Shown piece by piece: positions 11,926 through 22,324 of a DNA stretch of 64,000 bases. The stretch lies in NCBI GenBank assembly GCA_018806985.1, contig JADANN010000468.1, forward strand, positions 4,200,072-4,264,071. The letters are read 5' to 3'. Each line of letters starts with the position of its first letter. Position 1 is the first letter of the stretch. Below the pieces are notes generated by a model. That model saw only the letters and a list, made by a program, of their open reading frames with translations. It ran no database searches and was not told the DNA's origin. This stretch comes from Angiostrongylus vasorum (lineage: Eukaryota > Nematoda > Chromadorea > Rhabditida > Metastrongylidae). The position numbers were made by a program, and so were the translations under genes.

Positions 11926-13040
11926 TGCTTTTCCAACGATCATTGTGGTGACGTTGCAGAAAAGTCGTTTAGTTCCGTATAAGACAACAATGACGAAAAG
12001 CTCACACAGCAATACAACAAGAGTTGCCATAGGCAATACGTTGGTTGTAAGACTGACTTGGAAAAGATAACAATCCTGTAACAAATTTTTTTTATGAGTT
12101 CCATCTATAATTCACTAATCTATTCATTACATATCGATCGGCGATACGCTCGAATCGATATGTGCGCAAACCATGCTGTTTTCGACGCATTTCGACGTGG
12201 CTTGGGAAAAAAACGTAAATAGACTGAACATAAATTGCAAAACCATTTTTCAAATGCCGATGGCAACGTGTTTTATATAATGGGGCCGTAGTAAGACATA
12301 AATCAGCAGGTCCACAACGACATGAAATAACGTGTCCTTCCATTTACACAAAAAATAAGGCACCACCAGCAGTTCGTTAATGAAGTATACAAATTTCATG
12401 AAGAACGAGAGAAAAACCAACGGGACAACTGAAGAACAGTGTGAAAAATGACACCATGAGACAAACAATATAGAATAATGCGCTTCTGGGATGTCATTGC
12501 TGGGCACAAAAGCCACAATATTCCATCACTGCTGAGCAAAGCATCTCGATACGAATGAGCTGGAACAAATTGTTGGGTTAGGGAAAAGAGGTCGATTTGG
12601 GGCATCCATTAACTAGAGCAGAAAACCCAACTTTGCTCGCCAAGGCGGATATAGCTCCAAAGAGAGCCATGAGTGTTGTAAGCGGTGCTTGAAATATACC
12701 GAATATTTGGAACGATCCCAGGAATATTGAGTAGATTTTTGAACTGGCGCGATTAGCTTTCACGGTGTAGTTATTCACATTTGTATCTTAACAAATCATT
12801 TAACAACATTGATTCCTTATGTTTTCTTTCTCGTTTGTTTCTTATTCCTTCTAAATTCAAAGATGAAATCATGAAAACAATAAAAATCAGGAAAAGAATA
12901 AATATTGATTACATGCACGAGAAAACATTTCGAAATCGCCTTCAGCCATCTGCAAAACAAATGAACATTTCGTCAGCGTATGGATTATTGCATGGGAAAT
13001 GAAAATAAAGCTCGTCAGTGAGCTGATCACCATCGCATCA
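11926..13040 (-). pseudogene. Copy A exons 9-12, TM7 to TM10, with a premature stop
   Basis: Exons 13040-12913 (TM7, DAMVISSLTSFIFIS), 12756-12632 (TM8, ends ALASK), 12559-12422 (FVxVE-like start, TM9) and 12075-11926 (TM10, starts DCYLFQVSL). Exon 12559-12422 has an extra T in GGCTTTTGTGCCC, where copy B has GGCTTTGTGCCC, plus two further inserted bases. This gives a local frame change with an in-frame TGA at about 12505. The other three match copy B in length (128, 125, 150 nt). Confidence 0.8.
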
Positions 13041-13488
13041 CTGAAAACGTGCTCCATTAAAGAAATTTCATGCTCCAATCTGAACAAGAGAGAAAAAGAT
13101 TTCTCAGCTCATTTCCAGTAGCGTGTTCAATTTTGAGACTGTATACCTGACATGTAGAGAGCGACGAACACCCTATATTTCATTTTACAAACTCATAATG
13201 GGCTGTTACTTAAAAATGTTAGAAAATGCACGCAGGCAAATTGTGCTACTCAGAAAATCTTTTAAAAGACAGTAAGGAACTAGTGTAGGAGTGCTATAAA
13301 GCTGCCTAATTTGTTCCTAGGCTATCAGCTATTATGTATTATTCAGAAATGTTTGTACTGCAACAAAGCACAAGAGTGTTGTTTCTCAAAACCCGTTCAG
13401 ATTATTAGACTTCTATTGCTTTATTTCATTGATTCACTCGCATATCGAACTTATCATCCCATCGCTAATGCACACCAATAATGCTTAC

Positions 13489-13568
13489 GTGACGATATCA
13501 TTAAAAAAGGATTCTGCATTCCAAGAAAAATCACACCACTCATATCCAAGCTGTAGGATGGTACACGC
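13489..13568 (-). pseudogene. Copy A exon 8, TM6
   Basis: 80 nt, acceptor ATTCCAG, donor GTAAGC. Compared with the frame expected for TM6 (copy B shows LGHGGVIFLGTQSHF), one extra base after 'CTTGGATAT' and one missing base later put about 11 residues into another frame before it is restored. The exon is open but the TM6 core, which normally lines the substrate site, is scrambled. Confidence 0.75.
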
Positions 13569-14299
13569 CTGGAATGAAATGTTTGGAACGACACTTTAGC
13601 AACAAGAAAAGTTTGAAAAGTGAGTAAGATCCTCATGCTCGTTTTTACTACAAGTTCTAATGTTTTCACCGTATTTTAGATCATCGTATAGTGCGCTAAT
13701 GTAATTGGGGCTTGTAAGGAAAACAGACGAAGTAGAGAGAGATTAGATTTATGTCGCAACCTGTGACGTCTGAACACATTCACCAGAAAGCCTAGTCTTC
13801 GATGGCATTAGCATGAAATGACGCAATATGCGTCATATATAATTAATTAAGGTTAAATGGTTCCTTATCGACGGAAGAAAACATCAAGTCTTTTAGCAAT
13901 AGTCTATGCTCTCATATTTTTTCCAATATTGTCAAGTGTAGAAAGTAGCCCTTCGCGGATGAAGGGTGTTGGGTAAAACGATGTGCGGAGAAGAATAATA
14001 AGAAAGAAAGTTTATGTCGGTATCGTGCTTATCTATGTATACATTGAAACAAGTCTTCGTCGTCTCAAAGGCGTGAAGACTTTCATTCCTCTTCAGCTGG
14101 CAATCTTACTTGGATAGTTGGCCAACCCGTCCTCACGAGTGGTATGGGCTACACAATCTACCTCCATCAACGAACGCAGATGGTTGACAAGGGAATACAA
14201 ACACGTCAGGACATCGTGCCAGGTGTTCCGAGAAAACAAATTCGTCCATTATTTCACAGTTCTCTCATCATCTGCTCTTCTCCTTATACGACCAGACTA

Positions 14300-15660
14300 G
14301 GTATTTTTTCAATAGTGGTTCATTTCCTCCTAGATTTCTATGATGAAACACGTTTTAAAGATGTAACTAGCATATTCAGATTAGATGTGCGCGGCCAAAT
14401 TTTGAAATACATTGTTCAAGGGCTCTAGAAGTCCAACCCAGAGTTCTTCAGAGGTTAAAGTGCTAAGCCAATTCCCTGTTGCATAATAGGGCGCTGGGAG
14501 AAGCGCGGAGCTGAAGAGGTGAGAGTTCACTTTCGCGCTCGTTGGCTGGTCGGCTGCTTCTGTGGGAGGTCCGAACGTGACCCATGTTACTGCCCTTCTC
14601 TGTAGTTCCTTCACAATGTTGTTCTCCATGGTCACTGAAGGCCCACTGTACGCGTGTGAGGTGTTGTCGCTATTTAGAGAACCATCCAGCTCGATTTGTT
14701 CACTTTCGAATAACGGGGTTTTTATGAACTGAGTCATCTTTACCTTTATGCACAATCCAATCCTTTATTTCTTGTATTTACTGAGTATTGCTTGTCTTTT
14801 ACTGGTACTTTTCAAAATGATGGAGATGTCCGCAGTACAACGAGGATTTGATAGGAACTAGCCGTAAATGCGCATGCCCTTACCGTCCCAGTCGAGTGTT
14901 GCAATGAAAACCTTTAAAACTAGAGATCCACTATATCGACCACTTTCTCTACGGATTTGATAAGATATCGATAGAGGAGCGGTACTTTCGTAATGAAGCT
15001 GTGGTAACAGTCAGCTAGAGTTCATATGCATAACGGGACTACGCTTAGTCGAAGTGCGCTGATTGCTATGCATACGTCTCAAGGATACAGTGCGTCCCTT
15101 CGATAGCTATTTCTGTTCGCAACGACGTTAATCTTCTAGCAAAGGTCTTCTGCAGCTGACATGAGCAAGTGTCTGACACATGCTGCGATGCATCCATACC
15201 TAAGTACTCTTCCTTTTCGAACAACTTCCAAGCAGTGACAGATATGCGACTCGAAATTCTTTTTTAAGGAATTGGGGAGAGTTGAGCACAAGTTTTTAGT
15301 CTTTCCGAAAGCTGTTCGTGAATTAGGACTTGTTTTCCCCCTAATATGCAAGTCATATAAAGAGAGGATTTAGCCGAGAATATTCTCGTATGTGTGATTT
15401 GCGTTCTTATTCTTAGGCCATATAATCTTCTTTTCCGGCTTTTCGTCATTGTGCACGGTACTGAGATTGTACCATTGCTGGTTGACTTAGTTGGGGTGTT
15501 CTGGTGGTCGAAAGCTATTATAGCTGGAGGTTTCCCCAGGTCGTCACCACAATTCACGAACCGCTTTCGGAATGTCGTCCGCCTTTGTGGATCAGAGGAA
15601 GATTTCCCACTTTAGGACTAGTTTGATACCAAGACGGCGGTGTACCCAGCTATTTGTTAC
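14300..15660 (-). mobile_element. Degenerate RTE retrotransposon remnant, shared by both transporter copies
   Basis: Minus strand 14755-14381 reads like the C-terminal part of an RTE reverse transcriptase ('YSGPSVTMENNIVKELQRR', then HLFSSALLPAPYYATGNW). About 15480-15660 is the RTE-5'-like module in the same direction. Much of the endonuclease/RT core is missing or unreadable. A related remnant sits between the same two exons of copy B (46000-47800), so this insertion probably predates the gene duplication. Confidence 0.65.
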
Positions 15661-15916
15661 GTTTATCTGTGCTTTCGGATAGAAATATCGAATTCCTTTT
15701 CAACGTGAAGAGCTTGTTGGTAGATAAACCTGCGTTATGTTGCAGTTATACTCTCAAGGACTTCCCACTCTATTATGAGAGCGCGGAAATTGTAAGTAGT
15801 TAAGTTGCCAAATTTCGGAAAATCGCTTTCGCTGTTTACAGATTAAAAGGTGGCAAAACTTAAGCAGAAGGAGTAAGTAAATAGGTAAGTGATGCCGAAT
15901 ATAAAGATTTGCTTAC

Positions 15917-16277
15917 CATTACAACGGCATCAACCCACACTGCCAATCCTCTCTCTTCTTCGAAATTGACAGCGTCAAAAGGAATGTAAGTGCCGGATAT
16001 TCTGGTGGATTTAAATGAATGAAGACAAGAGCAACCATAAAAGTCAGAAGAAATATTGTCGACACACATATGTAGCTTATCTTAAGCAGAATTATAGCAA
16101 TGTTTGTCGCAAAATCGTTAGCAGTGGTGGCATTTACTTACACTCTTAATGGCGGCTTGACGGTTTGTGGCCAGTAACTGAGCGATTCCGAGGAAAATGA
16201 TGACAATCCAAGCCATGAATACCGACGATGGCCACTTTGCCACTGTGAGCGTGTAAAAGTCGGAGTAACGGGCGAGA
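15917..16277 (-). pseudogene. Copy A exons 6-7, TM4 and TM5/EL3, with frameshift
   Basis: Exon 6 (16277-16142, 136 nt, acceptor TTCTCAG) encodes TM4 ('WPSSVFMAWIVIIFLGIAQ'). A 61-nt intron (GTAAGT to CTTAAG) leads to exon 7 (16080-15917), which encodes TM5 and EL3 ending VWVDAVVM at donor GTAAGC. Exon 7 is 164 nt against 162 nt in copy B. Two extra bases after CCGGCA shift the frame between NPPEYPA and FDAVNFEEE. Confidence 0.8.
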
Positions 16278-17635
16278 CTGAGAATAAAAATGTGCGAAAG
16301 TAGAATGAAAAAGAATAGCATTGTGGTTATACCACATCCCGGGTCCTATCTTTTCTTTTTTACGATGTCGACTTTAATCATTATTTTACAAAATAACACT
16401 GTAAACACCTAATTTGGCCTTTTGTGTCAACACTGAGTGGTGACAACCCGAATTCAAGTATTACCACTTAAATTCTGATCCAAACCCGAAGCCTTACAAA
16501 CAACAAGTCGACGATACATGTGACAAAGGAGCTCTTAACGATTGCAGGGTATGACGTTTTAATTAGTAGGTTTCTCAGCAAAAATGAGTACTTCTGAGGG
16601 TGCTTACTAGTTCCACGGGAGATGACCCTACATGATGAGGTTGTTCCAAGCGGATCAACCTACAAAGACCTTGCTGGAGTACCAACTGTAGATAAAACAA
16701 TAGCTTGAGAAAACACTCGAGTTGGAAAGTTGAAAAAAAAAGAAGCTGAAGAGTGAGCGCTCATGAGTTGAACGACGTTGAATTATCGTTAAGAGACTTG
16801 TTCTTAGTGCTCTCTATCCATCAAAAAACGGTCACTCTCCTCATTGTTTCACGATCAAAAACGAAAACAGAATCTATACAATAGCCTAAGAGTTTGTGCG
16901 TAATCAACTAGTAAGGATGAAGAAGGACAAAAAATTAATCTGCAAGGATTTGCAACAGTAGAAGATAATGCTACTCCACAAATTGCAAGTGATTCCAGTG
17001 CCTCTTATTTCCTGAATGAGACCATCACATCAGAGAAATCGATAAAATATTTTGAAGGAAGAGGCCATTTGAAGCAAAGAATTACTGCCATTGGAAAAAA
17101 GAAGTCAGCGAGAATGTACACTCTACAACCTACTACTACAACCAACTAACCAACTCTATCACCACTAAAAGTTTGACAGAAATTCCACATAGAGTGTGCC
17201 GCGAAACATCAACCGAACTTTTCCTCAGACCACAACCGTGTTCTTCAAGAAAGTCGCCATTTTGTGGGAATCACTGTTCAGAGTTCATTCAAAGGAATAA
17301 ATTTTTGTCTGCGCTACGAAAATGAGTGGACTGTAATGCCTTTAGCTTCTATTCTCTGCCCTTTATTTTTTTCATGGCAGCGTGTGATACGTAATAGAAC
17401 GACAGCGATGCTGACATGTCATAAATCTCAGAATCCCTACGGTTACAATACTTTCGTTTCAGTTAAAGAAGTTTAGTCCTGGCTGAGTGTTTTACTCGAA
17501 AATTAGTACTAAAAAGTCGAAATTATTTTTTTTACAGTATAATGCTTTCACAGCAAAACCTTCCGCTTTCGGATTTCCCTTCTAATAGTTGGCAGGTTTT
17601 TGGTCCTTATACGTTGTATTAGAGAAATGACTTAC

Positions 17636-17740
17636 CTGTGATGTACAAGTGGCATCGTATCCGACAAGTTCACTGATCTCAGTTCACCACTGAGATGTGC
17701 GGTAAAAAACGTTAACGCTGGACACGACACATGAATCGCC
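17636..17740 (-). pseudogene. Copy A exon 5, extracellular loop 2, frameshifted
   Basis: Homologous to 49850-49749. The conserved start encodes GDSCVVSSV, likely including the second EL2 disulfide cysteine. One extra T in a T6 run (about 17704) shifts the frame relative to copy B. The donor is ACAG|GTAAGT. The 5' boundary is unresolved in both copies because no AG lies in the right phase. Confidence 0.65.
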
Positions 17741-17934
17741 AAGAGGCCGGAAAAAAGCATGAATTAGAAAACAACGAAGACTCAAACTTGCTTTTCAAAA
17801 AATTTAGCTTTTTGCTTGCTGCTTTTGCTTTTTGCTTTATACTTGCTTTTTATTACTAAATTCTTGTTAACAAAGCATTTTAGTTTGTAAATCACATCAC
17901 AAGTATTTTTTTCACAATGACATATAACAGAGGA

Positions 17935-18300
17935 TGAGTAGCACAGTGTTAGTGACGCCCGTCATCACGAGCATGGTGCTAGTTCGCTTCCACTCCGGGC
18001 CAACCACGCCTCTCATCCCTCCGGGGTCGGGGGGGGTTGGTACTGGACTTGTTTGGGAAAAAATCACTCTCTGTAATCCAATTGGGAACGCTCCAGCTCG
18101 GCTATCTCGCGGCTCTAGGGAAAATTGTTCAGCCAGCATTCTACGACATTCAAGATGAAAATCCTCAAGCAGCAACCGAAGCCACACGTAAAAAGTTGGA
18201 TGATCTTCGTGGACAGTGGATGGGAGGAAACGAGTCGAATGTGAGAAATGCTGGAATCCACACGGTAGACGTGAGGACGGGTCATATAAAATAAAAAAAA
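17935..18300 (+). repeat. tRNA-derived SINE-like repeat, family B
   Basis: The head carries an A-box-like 'TAGCACAGTGTTAGTGAC' and a B-box-like 'GCTAGTTCGCTTCC'. A shared body follows ('TTGGTACTGGACTTGT', then a segment containing GCATTCTACGACATTCA), ending in an A-rich AAAATAAAAAAAATAAAA tract. Related copies lie at 40858-40500, 22130-21860 and 60690-60400 (all minus). The head-body-A-rich-tail layout fits a Pol III-transcribed SINE. It lies in the copy A intron and has no counterpart at the copy B position. Confidence 0.65.
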
Positions 18301-18359
18301 TAAAATATAACAGGGAAGCAGTGCACGATGAAGATAGGTTAGATGATGATAGGGTCACC

Positions 18360-20320
18360 TAGCTGACTGCGATGCAGAGCACAAGCTCTTCCTCAGTGGC
18401 AAAGTTGTTGTTGGGAATTTTCAATCATTAAAGCTGATTGGAATGCTGCTGTTTTTATGAGTAACGTTGCGTGTTTTACAGATTCATAGTGGTGGAAGAA
18501 ACTGCTCAGAGGCTAAGTGGAACCACGAAAATGTAGGGGTGAGGAGAAAATTTCCCTAGTAAAACTCGATTTCTATGTATAGAGCACAGAAAATATTAGC
18601 ATAACTATTGACGAATCTTATTACTAAAAGTCGAAAGCCTATTAATCAGAGGAATAAGAAGCAGTAGCGATGGTCATTACTATAGAAATAAGGGAAGCCG
18701 TATGATTTATTTGTCTACTTATGTTAAGGTAATGTCGTTTTATCACTCTTCGTTCATTGCGAATTGATTGAGAGAAAGAGCTTTAGATATAATTCCATTT
18801 CATATTAGTATGACCGCTTTGTAGGCTTCAAAAATATTGCCGAACTCGGACGGAATACCAATCAATACGCATGCGTTACTCTGCTACCACAATGTATTTT
18901 TACGAGTCATACACTTCTCATACTTATAAAATCGTTGTTGCAACGAGCCAGGCAATGCTCCGAACGGTTTCACATTGTGGCAATCGCGATCAACTGACTG
19001 ACAATCTGAAAATTGAGCAAAGAGTTGTTCTATGTTAGGTGTTTTTGCTGTTGTTCATCAGCTTCCTACTACTATGCAGACTATATCTTTTCATTGCTCT
19101 CAGCAATAACTAGTCAGGAGACATGTTTTTTCGACACCACATTAATATTGTAAGAATTAAATGTGAATCAGAAATTATGAAAAAGGGATAATAAGGTAAC
19201 TCCATACGCGACTTTTTTAAGCTCGTAAAAGATATAAAAAACAATACTAAGGTCTGATTCCTTTTCACTGGTTGTAAACAATGGTTATACACTTTGGCGC
19301 TCGAGAAAGGGCGCTGTGCTCCAACTAATTAATACATATGAATCAATTTTTTTGTACGTTGAAATCTGTCATATCATGAGCCTCCCTAACTACTTTGTGG
19401 AGAAAATTACGTGCTTTCTCGAATATTTGAATGGATTGTCTTAATGATGAATCGCTCGCGCTCCGTCAACGTTTTCACTCAATTGGTAATTTGATGGTTG
19501 GCAGAAAATTCTTCTTCCGAAATATAGAAATTAGCCTCACAGGTTTATCCCAATTCGCTGCCCTAACAGTGAGGAGATATTCACCAGTCAGTTAACTAAT
19601 ATTTCTCCACCAGTGCGATGACGGTTTCTAGCACCGGCTTGTTCTTATCTAAGATCTCGGTCGATTGGAAAAGTCGACCAAACCACCTTCTCATCTTATG
19701 TAGCACTGCTTTGTCGATGAACCCCACCTGCACATCGCAGTCTGCCATTCGCAAACACCTTGCAGTTACGATTGAAACCATACGTTCACTACAGTTGAAA
19801 TAATAGCAATAAATAACGGAAGACAGTGTTAAAGCGACGATTAGCATTGCATGAGTTATAGAAAACACTCATTTCGCCGTAGAGAACACTCTTCATCTTA
19901 TAATGTTGTTACACATTTATAACGTTAGTTATACGCTTCTCTATGAGATGCGGCTTGCCAATTAATGTATTCTGTAAGTACTTCACTCACAACTCTTTCC
20001 CTGCATTAGTATACTGGCTGTGTTAACCGGGCTTAGTAAGGTAACATGCAACAACAAGCTGCTTTGGCCCATTCAAGTACTGTCACTCTATTCATCTAGA
20101 CACTGTTTCCATTGTCTCTATCTTCGTCTATTTCCTCTACCTCAAGAATTGCACTTTAATAGTTAAGCTCTTCATTCACTTAGGCAAGGTTTGTGCAATT
20201 CCTCTCGCTTTCCACACAGTCGCAGAGACACTCATGGATTAGGAGGATGGACTCCTGGTTTCGCTACGCCGGTTTGGCAAATGCTTTCTGTGTTTACGAA
20301 GACGCTTTCGTGCATCCTTG
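18360..20320. other. Intron sequence of transporter copy A
   Basis: Non-coding between the EL2 and TM3 exons. About 18780-19025 matches 52850-53090 in copy B, confirming shared intron ancestry. Frames near 19596-19868 show no recognisable domain. Confidence 0.5.
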
Positions 20321-20329
20321 TGTCGTTGT

Positions 20330-20830
20330 GCTTTTTGTTTATGCGGATTCTATTTAACGCTATTGAACATCAGCCTCCGTGCCCACCTGTTCGACTCAAC
20401 GGTAGTTCCCGCGTTAACGTATGCCTCAGAAACCTGGTCGCTGCGTAAACAGGATGAGAAATCACTCAGCGTTATTGAACGCGCAGTCGAAAGGACGATG
20501 CCAGGAGTATCCCGTGTCACGCAAGTAAAGGGAAGGGATCCGAATCTCCTGCCTGCTTCAACGATCAAAAAATGAAAGATGCCGCTCTGTACGGAAGGTG
20601 GGCCGGACATGTAATACATATGAACGACAACCGATGGACGACAAGTGCCGTTAGTGACTAGATTCCCGGGGATGTCAGATGTATAAAGTGTAGCCGTTCG
20701 TCAGAGTTCTTCATTAAAGCCATAGAAGAAAAACATGATGCTCAGCGATTCCCTGGAGTGAACGGAACCCACCGGGCTATTCGTGCATCTGGTCCAGAAC
20801 GCTGTGCACACGGTAGTGTCCATACTGCAT
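20330..20830 (+). mobile_element. 5'-truncated RTE retrotransposon 3' end (subfamily beta)
   Basis: Reads FDSTVVPALTYASETWSLRK followed by SVIERAVERTMPGVSR, the conserved C-terminal region of RTE reverse transcriptases, then decays with stops. It matches the minus-strand element at 25-28 kb and the fragment at 51.4-52.8 kb. Only the end of the element is present, as expected for 5' truncation during target-primed reverse transcription. Confidence 0.75.
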
Positions 20831-21044
20831 AGAATGTTTTAAATTGCTCAACGCTTATTCAATATGCATATGGATGCCAACTGCTTGTCACATGTCATAT
20901 TAAAATTTTGTTCTTTTTTTCTGTTTTTTTAAAAGGGGAACGAAATCACGTTGCAGTTTCTCTTGGATTCATACAGTTAATTCAGAAGGAGTTTTAACTT
21001 GTTGTTAAGATAGTTTATTAAATAACTAAAAGATCTAAGCTTAC

Positions 21045-21197
21045 GGGTTCTGTTATTCATTCCAACGCAATTATCCCATGGCAATTGGTTGGTGAATGCG
21101 TTTACCGACTTAATGAAGGTATCAATCATGATGACAATTAGATCGTTACCGGGTAATAAGCTTACAGCTAGCAGAAGTACTGCGGATACACCGACAC
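21045..21197 (-). pseudogene. Copy A exon 4, TM3 and start of EL2
   Basis: 153 nt, acceptor GTACTTCAG, donor GTAAGC, same length as copy B. It encodes VGVSAVLLLAVSLL (TM3) and LPWDNCVGMNNRT, the SLC6 EL2 signature LPWxxC with a nearby N-glycosylation sequon NRT. It joins in phase 1 to the TM2 exon about 10 kb upstream; the intron has been swollen by two RTE elements and a mariner. Confidence 0.85.
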
Positions 21198-21859
21198 CTG
21201 AAGTACAGACGGTTACCTGCCTATTGTGATTGTATCACATACAAAACACTTTGCAAAAGAACTATAAAAAGCAAGCAGTTCTACGGATCGATCTATTCCT
21301 ATTTAGTAGAACCTTTCTACATATAGTCCCTTTGCGATTCACTGCTAAAGCAAGATTTAGATATCGACAGTTATTTTCATGAAATATAGATGACATTATG
21401 TTTATTTATGAACGGGGGTTTTTTGAAGTAAACCTGTGGGATCATCTCGATGCTACTTTTTTTTCATATTTTCGGGTTTCGTAATAGTGAAGACGAACTA
21501 AAATTTGCGTCCGGTTTCGCCATGTGTAATAGGTGCAACTTCATTTTTAAACCTAATTAACAAGTACGAAACACATGACGTATGCACATCAGAGATCCGA
21601 TCTGCCTCTTGAGACGACGCCTAATTCTCGGCCATGTGGACACGCTGGCTTTTTGACGATAAACGACAATAATCGTGGTTCGATCTGGCCTGGGGTCCAA
21701 GTTTGCGAATATCCTAGCATTGATACGGTTGCATTTCGCATAAACGACAGTTTTTTTAATAATCTGAAGATTTGGGAAGATGCGAATATGGCAGCGTTGT
21801 AGAACATACTTTGCTTCATTGTTCTGTAGGTTTCGATGGTGTGCATGCTTTCACTATTT

Positions 21860-22130
21860 GTCACTATTATTACATGACACGTCATCATATCTACTGGACA
21901 GATTCTAGCATTTGTTGAATTCAATTCGTTGTCCCGCATTTTCCGTGCACAAAGGTCTTCAAATATTTCGTGTGTTGTTTCGGCTGGTTCTTGAGAATTT
22001 CTCGTTCTTCTCGATAATGTCGTAGAATGCTGGTCGAGTTGATCTTTTTTGCATTTTTGAAAGTAGACGAGTAAAGCGTTCACACGTGGATTGGGAAAGC
22101 ATTGGAGAGGGGCTGTTGTATTGTATTCTG
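21860..22130 (-). repeat. SINE-like repeat family B, degenerate copy
   Basis: Minus-strand match to the body of the family-B repeats at 17.9 and 40.5 kb, including the block reading RPAFYDI when translated. A 204-codon minus-strand frame (22203-21589) runs through it but is explained by the repeat plus flanking DNA. Confidence 0.55.
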
Positions 22131-22324
22131 TTTTTTCTATGGAAGTAAATGTATACTGTATAACAACCTCGCGATTTCTGAACAAAGAAAACGACGCATT
22201 CATAATCCAATGCCGAGGTTAGTAGAAAGTCGATCCTGCGAACTGTTAACTACTTCGTTGTTTCTTCCACCCAAATGCTTGTGTTTGCTATGTAATTATG
22301 ATCCACATGGGCCATTGTCGTCCA

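Noticed and set aside
21589..22203. 204-codon minus-strand frame, the longest unexplained frame in the window
   Set aside because: Its middle is a family-B SINE copy. The same sequence occurs in other orientations elsewhere, so it is not a gene.
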